DNA of 64,000 nt from contig JAHLKC010000092.1 in NCBI GenBank assembly GCA_025449115.1, positions 62,001 through 126,000 of the forward strand. Direction: 5' to 3'. The translations under genes and the position numbers were made by a program. Position 1 is the first letter of the stretch; each line of letters starts with the position of its first letter. This document shows positions 12,451 to 24,500 of this stretch, in pieces. Source of the stretch: Chytridium lagenaria (lineage: Eukaryota > Chytridiomycota > Chytridiomycetes > Chytridiales > Chytridiaceae). The notes under the pieces are model-generated. The model was not told where the DNA came from, ran no database searches, and worked only from the letters and a program-made list of their open reading frames with translations.

Positions 12451-12890
12451 AAGTCGTTTGGAGCTACCAATACCTCTATGGACATATCTTGATTTAAATG
12501 TTGACTGTTGCTGTTTTTGTAATTTGAGTATTGTTTGTAGCATCTTTATATGTATCGCTGTGTGTTCATCTTTTTCACTTTCCGAAGTAGTATATCCGTC
12601 TTAGCTGGGTAAATTGGAGCAGTATATGGGTGTCTATCTGAAAAAGTCGTCTCGAGTTGGAGGGAAGAATTGGGCCGTGTTAGTCGAATTTTTTATGGGA
12701 GAAGTGTGAGAAACTTGGTCGCTGTGAGCTAGAGTAAGTACGATGTGATTCTTGGTGACGCGCGTGCGCTAGGTTGAGTGAGACGCGTCCCTTGTCATCT
12801 GTCTTGACGCGCCCTCACGCGTCCGCCAATGAGATGTCTAGAATACTTTTTTGACCATTATTTTTTCTTCACAACTCAACCCTCAATCAG
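12451..12890. other. Intergenic between dipeptidase and RanBPM genes
   Basis: Holds the dipeptidase 3' region and the promoter of the downstream gene. A cluster of ACGCG/GACGCG motifs sits at about 12758-12825 and may be regulatory. No coding exon was seen. Confidence 0.4.
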
Positions 12891-15800
12891 ATGGGTGACC
12901 ATCACCACCCTGCAACCACCGACGACGGTGACATGCTCATGATGTTTGAGGACCCTTCATCATCAGCTTCATCATCCGCCTCCGTTGCTGGAGTCCTCCT
13001 CGCTCTAGACCCCATGGTCTCAAACTCTCTTTTCGCCAGGCCGACGTCGCATGTTCGCCACCCCCTTCAACCTCCCCCACAGCCTTCGATTTCACCACTT
13101 TTTGCTGCTTCCAGAAGCACCACCGGCAATTTATCATTTAGAAGTCCGTTGCCTACTCCACCTCCACCTTTGCATCGACATCTCTCAATAGTATTATGGC
13201 AGGTCGGTCGAATGATGTGCTCTTCGATTTCGTCCACCGTGCCACCACAACAATATCTGCACAAAGGCCGTTGGCATCAGGTGGGTGTTGAGAGCGTAAA
13301 GACTATAGAAGTGAGGATCGTAGTTGCTTCGGAGAATGGGAGGGTTTGAAGTGGTTTGAGCGAAGCCATAGAGGTGCAGTGGGCTTCTTTGACCCCTCTC
13401 ACACTCAAGAGTCAGATGCGGTGACCACCTCCTCATTCCGAGCACATAAATGATAAATAAGCTTTAGGAAAAGCTGCTGCTCTGCGGAGAAGGCCTCCTA
13501 CTGGGTGTGCATGTCACTTTTTTCTTGCTCATCCATTCCGTCTAATCTGCCACCATCAACTAAACCCTTACCACTCAATAGACAATCCTCACCAGCCGTT
13601 ACACGACGGCCTCCATCGACACCTTGCAACATCAACCTGTCCCAACTCCGACTCGACTCGCACCTCCATTCAAAGAAGTCATGTATACTCATCAACATCT
13701 GAAGCCTCCTCTTCCTCTTTATTCTCATCCTCCAAGTCACTCTCTAAAAATGGTTCCACCACTTCACCTCACCGCCGTACCCCTACATGGTCATCCTCCT
13801 CCTACACGTCACCGTCAACAGGCACCCTCACCTCCGTCAGAGGTGGTGCATCGCCTTTGAATGCATGGACGGACAAAGGACCTCAGTTTCTGGATGATAT
13901 GGCGAGGTGGGAGCAACCGTTGGATCCTATGACTGTCATTATGGATTTGGAGCAAGAGTATGAGGGGTCATTGATTGTTGAAATGGATGCCAACACTGCA
14001 TTGTGCGGTATGCCCGATTCGGAAAACCCTAAGCTTGACACATTGGATGACGTCGTGTTGCCTGTACCCTCACCGGTGCCACCTCTACATATAGATGATA
14101 CCCCTCATCCCATGATTGAGGTGTCAAAGGACAAGCTTTCTGCAAAGTACATTGGTAAAGGCAACCATAGCTATGATGTTGGGGTACGTTTTATTTGTAG
14201 CTTAATTCACTCAACTTCTTCCATCTCACCTTTCCCCCTTTCAACCAAAAGGTAATTCGTTCCAACCGTCCACTCCATCCTCGCCATTACGTTGGGTACT
14301 TTGAAGTCAAAATCGTTTCTTCTCTAGAAAGAACGTAAGTTTATCATAGAATGTTTCAGTATTAATACTTGAAAAAGCTCCATCTCCATCGGGCTTTCTG
14401 ACGCCGCTGTTGTATTGAACAAGCATCCCGGCTCTGAGGCTAAATCGTACGGCTACATAGGTAACGACGGCTCATCTATAGCTGGAGGTCGGTCTTCGCA
14501 TTCTTACGGGCCTCGGTATGGTCTAGGAGACGTGATAGGTTGCGGTTATGTCTTTGAGAAAGGGACGGTTTTTTTCACGTTAAATGGAAAACATCTTGGA
14601 ACAGCTTTTATGAACGTACACGGGTTGCCCATGTTCCCGACTGTTGGGATGCATCATCCAATGGAGGTGGTTGTGGTGAATTTTGCAGGCCAGTTTGCGT
14701 TTGACTTAAACGCATATATTGGGGTGAGTTCATTTCCGACGCTTCTACTCTAACGGTTTAGGAATTAAAGCGGGGTAATTTGGCTGCTATTATGTCCCAA
14801 CCGATGGAAACCACTGATATTCATCAATTGGTTTCACAGTATTTGATGTTTGTGGGTATGAGAAGACATTAGAGAGTCTAGACAATCAGGCAAGGCCCCC
14901 TGCAAGATATACCTCGGCGCTGTCCCCTGAAAAAGGTTTTTCGCGTGTTTTTTTTTTTTCTATACAGACTCACACTTTAAAAACAGGCCCAGATAAGGTC
15001 CTCCGTACCACACTGCCAATACGTTCAGGTTTACAATGATTTCTTTAGTATCTTTTTCTAATTGTTTTTAGCTATCCGTGCTTCAATTCGGTCGGGTGAT
15101 ATCGCAACCTCTAAACATCTCATCGCGCAACATTACCCCAACTCCTTACTGCACCCACTGAATGCACGCACCTCCTCCACTTCCTTCTCACTTGTCAGGA
15201 TCTTGTTGAATGCGTGAGACGCACGCGACGAGGGGGTTGTAGGAGACCAGTAAAAAGGGTGAAAGTGGATGGGGATTATGTGGGTGTGATAACAGAAACA
15301 AGCTGAGGCTGTTGAAGTGGATCAGGTACGTTTTCTTTTCTTAGATTGTGTTGTTAATTTTTTTCGTATAGAAACGATCAATGAAACGGAATTCGAGAGA
15401 TCTTGACGATGGAGGTAGTGATGCAGATAGTGATTTTGACGAGAACGAGTGGATAGAGAAAATTTTATCTTTAAGAGGTGATCTTCAAGAGTTGTTTATA
15501 GGAATGAAATTCAGTGATCCTGCATGTCAGAGAATCGGCATACGGTTATTACAGGTAAAAATGATGTCATCTAGCCAGCCTGATGTTAGTAGGACGTGAC
15601 AGGTTTAATTGCTTACGAAAACCCTGCGGACGCGCCTCAACGTTACCTGTTTGATGAAGCGCAGAGAGAGAAAGTGGCCGACGTGGTTAACTCTGGGATC
15701 CTGGGTGCGCTTCGTTCTTTAATCCCTCCTTTAACCGTAATTAGCTTCGTTAAACCACCCAAATTACACCTTACCCTCCCTCAACATCCTCATGCGTCAA

Positions 15801-16088
15801 CTCATCCTCGCTCGCACACATACTCGCACCAACGTTTATACCACCCCACTCTACGATTACGATAAACAGGACGCATCCGCGCCTCGTATTGCGAAACCAC
15901 AGTGGAACGTGAAATCCGATACCGATAACCCTCTTCAATCGTTTTACGAAAGGCTCGAGAGGATAATGTTGGACACCCACGAGACTGTGACACTCGACGG
16001 TGGTGTACCGAAATGGTGGCCAGAAAGTACGGGACAGGCGGAACGGAGAGGGGTGTTGGAATTGGGAGATGTCTTGGGGGAGTTATAA
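12891..16088 (+). CDS. RanBPM/GID1 (Vid30)-type subunit of the CTLH/GID E3 ligase
   Basis: Scaffold subunit of the CTLH/GID ubiquitin ligase, which in yeast degrades gluconeogenic enzymes. The N-terminus is Ser/Pro-rich and probably disordered (with a PTWSSSSYTSPSTGTLTS stretch). The SPRY domain spans about 14150-14725: RSNRPLHPRHYVGYFEVK, ISIGLSD, SYGYIGNDG, YGLGDVIGCGYVFEKGTVFF, FTLNGKHLGTAF and LPMFPTVGMH. A LisH follows (DIHQLVSQYLMFVGYEKTLE, needing a one-base shift near 14857), then CTLH (IRASIRSGDIATSKHLIAQH) and a CRA-like end (LQDVTGLIAYENPADAPQRY, FDEAQREKVADVVNSGILG, LNILMRQLILA). Short GT-AG introns split it and two or three frame slips are needed, one near 15740. The stop at 16086-16088 fits the last frame. 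RanBP9/10 versus GID1 cannot be separated by eye. Confidence 0.85.
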
Positions 16089-18240
16089 AATCCTCCCGAC
16101 CTTCGCTGCCTGGTTTTTTATTTTTGTGTTATGGCGTTTCCTTCGGTGTACAATTTTTCTTTGTCCCTAGCTTTTTCAAACCCCTGCCTTGTTGCTTTGC
16201 AAAATCCCAGAAATGCTAGTCTCATTTTTCTTGCATTAAAAACATTGTATTTTTTCACCCTCTCTCGTTACACCCCCCTTCTTTTCCTTCTTCTTAGAAA
16301 ATAACATCAGAATATTATCCTACTCTCAAGCAGTCCTTCTTTTATCCCTTTGTGTCGATCATGCATGGCTTCACCCAACCTCCTTTGTACTTTTTCCCCC
16401 GCCACTCTACCGTAATAACTTACCTCACTTTTTTGCATAATTTGTTGACTTGTTTCTGCATGTCTTAGCGGAGTTTGAAAATCAAATGCCTGCAGAAGTT
16501 TCGGACATTTCGAACATGAAGACACATTTGGAAACACAAAACATGTCGCGACACGTCGAGAAAGGAACGCGTCTCATAGCAAAAACAGAAACTACTTGCG
16601 ACCCCTCGTTTCGTATTCCCAGTCAGCAACAATATCAAAACAAAAACACCAAATTGGTTTCCCTAAATAGCAGGCAGGCACCCTACGAAAAAAAATAATA
16701 CGGAAGTCAAAAAGAAAAAGAACGGTGCAGAAAGCAAGGTGACTCTAAAAATCCAAGAATGTGCCAAAATCCGTGAAAGAAAACATATACAATTGAGAAG
16801 AGAAAAACAGCGAAAAACAAAACCAAAACAGAACCAAAGAATAAGATAAAAGCTGGAAATAAACAACGTACTGGAACATTCTTAGCGAAAAGATATTGCA
16901 ATACCACGTTTACACTTCCATTCTCCCTTTCCAAATTGAATTCCCCCTACTACGCTGCATTCATATCGTCAAACAACGGCATCTTATCATTAAAACCGCC
17001 AAGCTTGCAACGTCCTATCATCTAAAAAAGCTATGCGCGCTACTCAATACGGTGGCATGAGCAATACCTCCATCCCTCTAATATACTCAAAAGCGTTCTG
17101 CGATCTGCGTCTCAAACGTAGACAACACCATTAACAGAGAACATGATTTTACTCATGATTGAAAAAAAATCAAGAAGCGTGTTTCTCGTTAATAAGTAAA
17201 GCAGTCAAAGGGAAAGGAGAAGGATAGCCTCTGACCCTCCGACGACAGGCGTATCCGAAGCGAAGCCTGCCCTAATAATTCCTTAAAGCATTCTGATGTC
17301 TCTTAAACTGTCTTAACGGCGTGACTCTGACATCCCATAGCCAATTCGAGTTATCCTGTGAACTTGAAAGCAGCTGTGATCCATCTATAAATGTCTACAG
17401 GTCTTTTCGTTAAAACCATATCATCGCATCTTGAGGAGATTACAAGCGTCAAGATCGCCGAATGGGAGGGGGAAAGGGGGAGGAGTCATAAAGAATGTAC
17501 TTACGGTTTAATCCTCGGCGCGATCTCGAAAACTCAATTTGATAAGCAATAGCCTTTCAACAACGTCAACAATGGATGTGGAGGGACCACGTAAGTGACA
17601 TCCCGTTCCGTCATTTCAAACAATCTCAATGTCCAGTATCACGACATCGTCCACAGCTAAAACTCTACCCACAATCAACCTACTCAACTCGGTCTCTAAA
17701 GGCCTGAGGTTTTAAGCTGTAGCGTATCTCGCCGAGACAGCACCGTTAAAGCGTTGAAAATGGCAATTTAGACGAGAATCTACTATATAAGCGAGTGGAT
17801 ATTATTGTATTTTTTTGAAGTGAAAATTTCAAATACCACGGATTCTTATGCATGGCACTTACTTTTCCTCGAGCAAACGCAAGGCCAAACGCAACGCAAT
17901 ACATAATCGCACAGAAGTAGACGGGACAATCGAGAAGAGGAGAAGGGTAGGAAAGGGTGGACAGTAACTATGTAGAGAAAAGCCGGTCATCCTAACTCCT
18001 AGGATCATGAGGCAAAAAACCCCCCCAAAGGATCAACAACACGCCAACAACTAAAAAAACTTAAACCCTCCAAACAAAAGGTAAACAAAAAAAAACAAAG
18101 AAAAACATTAAACCTCATCAATCGAAGTCCCAGCAGAAAATGAATTAGACTTACAAGAAAATAACAAAAAAATATATTTTTAAAACAAAGAAAAACCCGC
18201 AAGTATAGAAAAAACCTTATAAAAACAAAAAACGAACGAC
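16089..18240. other. Unresolved 2.1 kb with scattered coding-like segments, mostly minus strand
   Basis: No gene could be assembled. On the minus strand, protein-like stretches bounded by plausible splice sites occur: LLQAFDFQTPLRHAETSQQI (about 16450-16510), followed in frame by GRVAGEKVQRRLGEAMHDRH up to a stop near 16307; EFNLERENGSVNVVLQYLFA with a donor at about 16872; QNAFEYIRGMEVLL (about 17080); CDDMVLTKRPVDIYRWITAA (about 17400); and IALRLALRLLEE with a donor at about 17871. They could be exons of one small fast-evolving or frame-broken gene. On the plus strand an ATG at 17572 followed by gtaagt could start a very short spliced ORF. I do not recognise a family. Confidence 0.25.
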
Positions 18241-18249
18241 AACAAAAGA

Positions 18250-20870
18250 ATAAGACGTGGATATGTTCCTTATCACGCCTTCTCTTTCTCTTAATCTTTC
18301 TCCATTTACATGCCTCATAATCAAGCACAATAAACAGTGAATTTACAAGCGTAGCGCCAGTCGCAGGATCAGCAGCCGTGGATTCAGAAAGCTTTATCTC
18401 AGCCTTCTCCGCACGCCGTTCTATTCACAAATAGAATAAAGAAACGAACGGTCAGATCTTAACAGAACAGAATTTGATAACAGAGATAATATTTACCGTA
18501 ACGCCCCGTCAAAAAATCCACCACCTTTTGCCGATCCTCCATTGTCAAACAAGGGGTATCAGGTCCCAAAACAGCATCTACATCTACAGCTGGTGCCACA
18601 ACAGCAGTAGGTGCTGGCGCCAGTGGCACCACACTTGCTGGCGGGTAGCCCTGTGTTGTCGGTGGCGAATACTGCCCTCCGGGATACGCCATCATCGCCG
18701 GTTGATGCGGCGGTGGCGGTCCAGGATGCTGAGGGTAACCATGTTGAGTTTGACCCATCGGGCATCATAACCATTCCCCCCAGGCGCTCCAGGCGGCGGT
18801 ATAGGGTAAAGGATATGGCACATACCCTGGTGGAAATTGCGTATGCCCATGGGGAGGTGCTGGATGCATCCCATGTTGAAGATGAGGTTGCGCCGTGGGA
18901 CCAGGTTGTCCGTTCCTATAACTAGCCGCAGCCGCCGCAGCAACACTATCCATCGATGATCTCCTCCCGTCCCCATTCAATCCACCGATGTCCCCTCCCG
19001 GACTTTCTGTTCTCCTACTCCGTTTCGCCGGGCGTTTTCTCAGAATCAGAACCCCCAGCATTCGCTGCCGCAGCTTCGCGTTTCCGTTTCGCCTCTTCCG
19101 CGGCAGCTTTTTTCTCAGCCTCTCTCAGCCTCCTTAGCAGCTTGAAGCACCGCATCCTTGGCATCCTTTTCTTCCTTTGCCTTCAACCGCCTTAAACGCT
19201 TCTCTTCAGCTTTCCACGTTCCTTAGCGTCACGTGCGGCTTTGCGTTTTTCTTCCAGCTCGTGTTTCTTGCGGTCAGACTCTTTGGTAGCCTCTGTGATG
19301 ACGTTAAAATCAAAGAATTAGTAATTTAGATCTGTTTACCTTCTAATTGTTTCTTCTTTAAATCAAAAACCTCTTGCTCGGCATTCACAATTTCGGTCAC
19401 ATCCAGTGTCTTTATTCGTGACTCTCTCTTCAACCCCCTTTTTTTCCGTTGACGGCCCCGACGGAACAAAACGACGATCGTCCTATAAGGGTACCCCCAA
19501 AAAAAGAAAGAACCATACGCAATGTAAGAAAAACACATCATGTGGTAAGGTTAGGCGAAAAGCAAACATCAATTTAAATCAAATACTAACAGAACTACAG
19601 ATGGCGGTGTCGGCCTCGAAGCTCCTCCAGGTCTCCTCACCCCAGCACCTCCAGTCCCAGCCGCGATCGCCGTAACCCCATCTTCTTCTTCACAGGCGGT
19701 CTCCAATTGCCCCCGCCCCGGCCGCAGCAATACCAAAAGTACCACCAGCAATCTTCCCACCATTCGGAACCGAAGGATGCGTAGGCGACATAGGCGGCGG
19801 TGGTGCGATGGTATGCCCTAGAAGAATGATACGTGGGTGAATGGGGTGCGGAAGGAGAATGACCCAGATGTCGTGCTACTTGGAAAGCCCAGCGGTGGGT
19901 AGCAGAATGAGCCGCGGCAACCCGTGCTCGATATTTTTTCCATGCGTTTCTTCTTCGGTGGGGATAGAGTGGGTGGGTTTTTAGGTTGAAAGTGGGGCCG
20001 AAACATGTGGAGAGGGAGATCCGAATAGACGGGAGGCGTTAACGATAGAAAGGTCAAGGTATCGGAAAGAAGGTGGGTTGAAAAGGATACTTTTTTGTAA
20101 GACTGGGTAATAAGCGTTGCGTTAGATAGTAGATAGTAAAACAAAACGGTGAGGACTGGTCCACTATGATAAAATAACTTACGATCATGTTCCAACTTGC
20201 TCATCGCATCCCGAAATGTTGGACTCCACTGCTCCATATTTATATCCACTGAAGGCCCCATGTTGCTTTTCCGCCTCGAAATGACGGATCATCTTTAGGA
20301 TCAAGGGCGACATATGGCAGCACCATTTTCGCAAAGGCGCTTACAAATTCGTCAGGGTCGCCAGTCGCTTTTTGGAGAAGCTTGGAGAAATAATGGAAAA
20401 GTAAGAGGGTTAGCTTATCTAATCTGATGCATTTATATGGGAAAAAAAAAAGGAGGAAGCTAAGAAAAGGAATTTACAGAAATATAACTGACGAAAGAGC
20501 AAATTCCAATAAACTCACCAGCTCTGCTTTCGCTCTGCAGACTTTTAGCTTCTCTTTGGAACTGCCAGGAACGCAAGGATGATCCCACACTTCGTTCTCC
20601 TCCCTCCATTTCATCCCCACCAATCTCTTTATCTATACCCGATTTTTCCACTCCATCATTGCCATCGACTGCCAACTCCTTTCTCTTGTTACTCGATTTA
20701 GTGGAGGCAAAATCATCCCAATGAGTACGGAGAACATCAATTACTTCAGGATCCAGGTAAACAGATATCTTCGCTTCCAGACTCCATGGCGATGCTGTCT
20801 CTGTCTTAAAGAAGGTGATAAGACGAGAGAGATTATCTTCGGTGATTCCCGAAGCGGCAGCCTGTGACAT
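18250..20870 (-). CDS. NELF-A-like nuclear protein (tentative)
   Basis: The start at 20870 gives MSQAAASGITEDNLSRLITF, then EAKISVYLDPEVIDVLRTHW and, across introns, DPDEFVSAFAKMVLPYVALD and MEQWSPTFRDAMSKLEHDR. Next come Pro/Ala/Gly-rich linkers, the basic element GLKRESRIKTLDVTEIVNAE, a charged coiled coil (KKHELEEKRKAARDAKER..., near 19080-19290), a proline-rich segment, and a C-terminus with LTMEDRQKVVDFLTGRYGK then AEIKLSESTAADPATGATLV and FIVLDYEACKWRKIKRKR. The pairing of an LLDI-like basic motif with this ending matches the layout of metazoan NELF-A (promoter-proximal pausing of RNA polymerase II). The match is partial and from memory; the coiled coil is not in the human protein. Several frame slips occur, and the 3' end near 18250 is uncertain. 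Confidence 0.5.
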
Positions 20871-21597
20871 GACGGTGGTTGGTGAAGTTATTTTTTTCTT
20901 TCACTTCTTTGGTTGGTCCTCGTTGATGTTGTTCAGACAGGACTTGTCCAGATTGGACAAAACCAGCAACAACCTCTTCCTGCCCTCCTTTTTTGCCAAC
21001 CACGACGACAAGTACAGCAGTCCTCGCTCGATGCACCACAAGGCTCAATTCGTCCTTCTTCCAATCCCTTCTAAAAGACGTCTGTGGCTGTCCCGTGTTG
21101 CTGGTGCTCGAACGTAAATGTTGTGCGTTGTCCAAAAGAGTTGAAATCAAATTTTTTGTTCTGATGAGATTTTGGGTTAGGTAGGGTTAGCGTTTAAGTG
21201 AAGCGAAGTGGAGATGGAGGGAGGAGCGTGCCAGCAGAAGAGCGAGTACGCGTTACGATGTTGGGAAATTGAGGTCAAATATCCCGTGTTTTCTCTTGTA
21301 CAAGAGTCACATAGTTACAAAGAAGGTATTTCAGGAGATCTGGACGTTATTTTACCTAATCTTGCGCGAAAAATAGTCATGTTCAATTTTTAGTGCTCTG
21401 GATCGCTAAGGATTGATGGGACAAAATAAGGCTTGGCATTCGAGTCGCGGTAGTCGACGATTTTCTCTTAAATCTCGTCCCCGACGCTCTGTTCAGACAG
21501 TTTCCCACGGCCCTCTCCTATAGTCCGGTCGTGTAATAAATAAGTCGGTCAAAATGCTTTAATTATACAAATAGTATATGTGCTTTACAAGTAAATT
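20871..21597. other. Intergenic between NELF-A-like and CAMSAP-like genes
   Basis: Should hold the promoter of the NELF-A-like gene (reading left) and the 3' UTR of the CAMSAP-like gene. Open frames on both strands here are short and without recognisable motifs. Nothing else was seen. Confidence 0.4.
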
Positions 21598-24500
21598 CTA
21601 AAGGTACGCCCCGTGTGCTCCTCCCGTCCCGCCCATCTTTCTCCCAAACTCACTTCTCACAGCAACGGCGTGGACATTCCTGCTGAAATGCTGCGTCGGT
21701 AAAAGCTTAAAACACCTTGACCACAATCGTACTTGTAAAATTCTAGCACATCGTCCTGTCCAATGATTTCAGGTCCCGATGTATTGTTCGCAAAGTCAAT
21801 GTCGGGGTAAAAGTCCATTCCCGATTTCGATCCATGCGGTGTGACGGGTCGAGGGGCATATACTCTAGAAACAGTTTCGCGGTTATCAAAAGCGTATAAT
21901 CCGCGAAAGGCGTGATTTTTGGCGCCACGGAATAAAATGATGAAATGGTTTGCGGGAGAACGTGAAAGATCCTAAGGTATGTTGTCAGATTAAACGCTGG
22001 CGATGATAATATTTACCTCCAAAACATCATGTTTAACTTTTTCGTTGACGGTGCCGGCGAGACAGACATGAATGAGCGCGTTTTTGATGATTTTGCGATT
22101 AGATTGTGAGTCTGGCCCTAGACCAATCTTTTTCTTCTTTTGAGAGTTTGTTGGGGCATGGTGTTCGGGAACGGGTTTTGTTGAGGCCGTTATGTGCCTC
22201 TCTAGTTTGACAAGGTTATTGGGGAGTTGTGCATGTTCAGAGGTTTTTCCGACGGCGTGGGGCGGTTCGCGTACATTTTTAGGTTCCGTTTCAACAGAAG
22301 ATCTAAAATGACCTTATAAGATTATGTATGTTTATTTGCTCGCTTACCTTTGAACATGAGTAGAAATGGGCTCTTTCCTTGCCATCACCGCATTCGTCTC
22401 CCTCGACGTCATACCTCCACTCTGCTTTTCGCCACCCTGCTTCAGACCCTTGCGTCCTCCTTTTCCCTCCCGAATTCGCAACTGCCGTTCTTCAATTCGC
22501 GAAGATTGGACCTTAGCCCACGCCTCCTCGCTTTTTAAATTGCTTGGTGGCACGTCTTTTAAGGTGATGGGTGTTTCAGGAATAGGGTAGGATAGGAGGC
22601 CTGTGGGTGGACGTGAGGCTCGTTTTAGCGTCACGGGTGGAGCGTCGGATTGTTTTACAATTTCCGCGGGCGGTCTGATTGTTTGTGGGGTATGTTAATG
22701 GTTTGGGATATTGAAGAAGCTTGTGATATTAAGTATGAGGCAGAAGTGTTATCTAATGTTTGGGATAAGGAGATTGTTGGTTTTGTGGATGACGGAATGT
22801 GCGATGGTTGCACATTTTTAGCTGTAATGTGAGACGCTTTCGCTGACGCCGCGCGTGATGGTGGAAACGAGGGTTGTTTCGCGAACCGCTTTTTGGTGGG
22901 AGATGCGTAAACGACTGGTTTCCAACTTGTCACGCTATCAAAGCTGCTATCTGTCCAATTCCCGTCATCCTCTTCACCGAGGGGCGGTGTTAAATGAACA
23001 GATGCTTGTGCGCTCGCATTTGCTTCTACTTGCTGAGATTTTGTGGGACTTTGTGTGATGGTTTTCGTCACAGCCAGATCTTCTTCGCTATCACTCGCGT
23101 CTTGGAGAAACGCGTCAACGTTGTATTCCGGTGGCGCGTCATCAGATTCCGAATCATCATCGACGACATGAACTGTGGCACCTTTTATGTTGTTTATAAT
23201 GTTTCGTTCAGGCGTTCCCCCTAATGATGGAAGCTTAGAAGGAAAGGGGGTTGAGGATTTAAGGTCCTTTTTGGCAGATACTGGCCGGCCTGCATACACA
23301 ACGGACTTAATGTTTTTCTCCCATTCGTCATCACTGTCTGACAGCATCTCAAATCGTGACATGGCGGACATAGATGCGGGAGAAGACATTAACCCTTCAG
23401 CGTCATCATCGTCTGAAGAGTTATTTCCAAACGTCACCACCATTGGGAATGAGTTGACATCGCTGACAGGGGGTTAAAGTCATTGATGGACGCAACGACC
23501 CCCATCACACGCGCAAGTGGTAGTTGTGGGAGCTTTGTGACAGGTTGATCCTTTTTCTCGGGCGCTGCAATTTTCCCCGTCTTCGGATAATCGATTTTGG
23601 GTAAGCTCACATCAATGTCCTTGGCTTTTATTTCTTTCTCCATCTTTTGAGCCTCCTTTGCTGGCGCAGAAGTGAGCGTTCTAAGCTTTCGTCTCCTATT
23701 CAACCGCGACTCGGACGCGTACACATCTCCTTCCACAGGCGCTGACATGGGTTTCGGTTCATCTGTTTTGGTACACGACAGTTCTGCTGCTCGGGCGGTA
23801 TTGGCGGGACGGAGTTTTTTGCGGTTTTTTTGCACCCAAAGCATGTCTGGAGTTGAAGCCGTGACGTCTATCTCAGGCTCCGCAGAATTCGGGGAGGGAG
23901 GGGATGGAGCGGAGGGGGATGTATTTGGTGTTTCAGGTGGAGGCGAATTTAAAACCTCTGGTGGTGAAAGGGTGACAGGCTTTTCTGCAACTATTTTCGG
24001 TTTGTCTACTTTCTTGATGTCGGATTTCTTCAAAGCTTGCTTTTTAGGAGATGCAGGTTTTGAAAAAATGTCGAGTTCCAACTTTTTCGGCTCTCCCTTT
24101 TCCAGAGTCACATCCCCGTTAAATGTTCCGATAGACGCAGATACGGTTTCCGACACCGCTTCTACATCTGTAGTCTTCTTTATCTTTTTGGCGCTAGTAA
24201 CTCTAGATGGCGTCACCTCCTTCGGTCCAGTCTTTTTGACCTCCACAGCACTTGGACTCATCTCTAACCTTACGTCCTCTTGATAAGAGCTTGTTGATCT
24301 CGTCAACTTTGCTTCCTTGTTTTCGTGTAATGTGACATCTAGTGCGGGGGCCTCTTGCTTCATGAAAGCGACAGAAGTATCACCAGCTTTTAGTCTTAGC
24401 GCATCATGACTCTGCGAGGTTTCTGGCCGTTTCTTTTTCGATTGACTGGACGATACAGCCGTCCGGGTCGGTTGTTGAGTGTCGAGATTTGGTTCTGCCG

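Noticed and set aside
17572..17720. Tiny spliced plus-strand ORF starting MDVEGP
   Set aside because: Two short pieces can be joined by GT-AG sites to about 25 codons, but this is easily chance and competes with minus-strand signals.
23672..24283. Long plus-strand open frame of about 200 codons
   Set aside because: It is the antisense shadow of the biased Ser/Pro/Lys linker of the CAMSAP-like gene; it has no motifs of its own.
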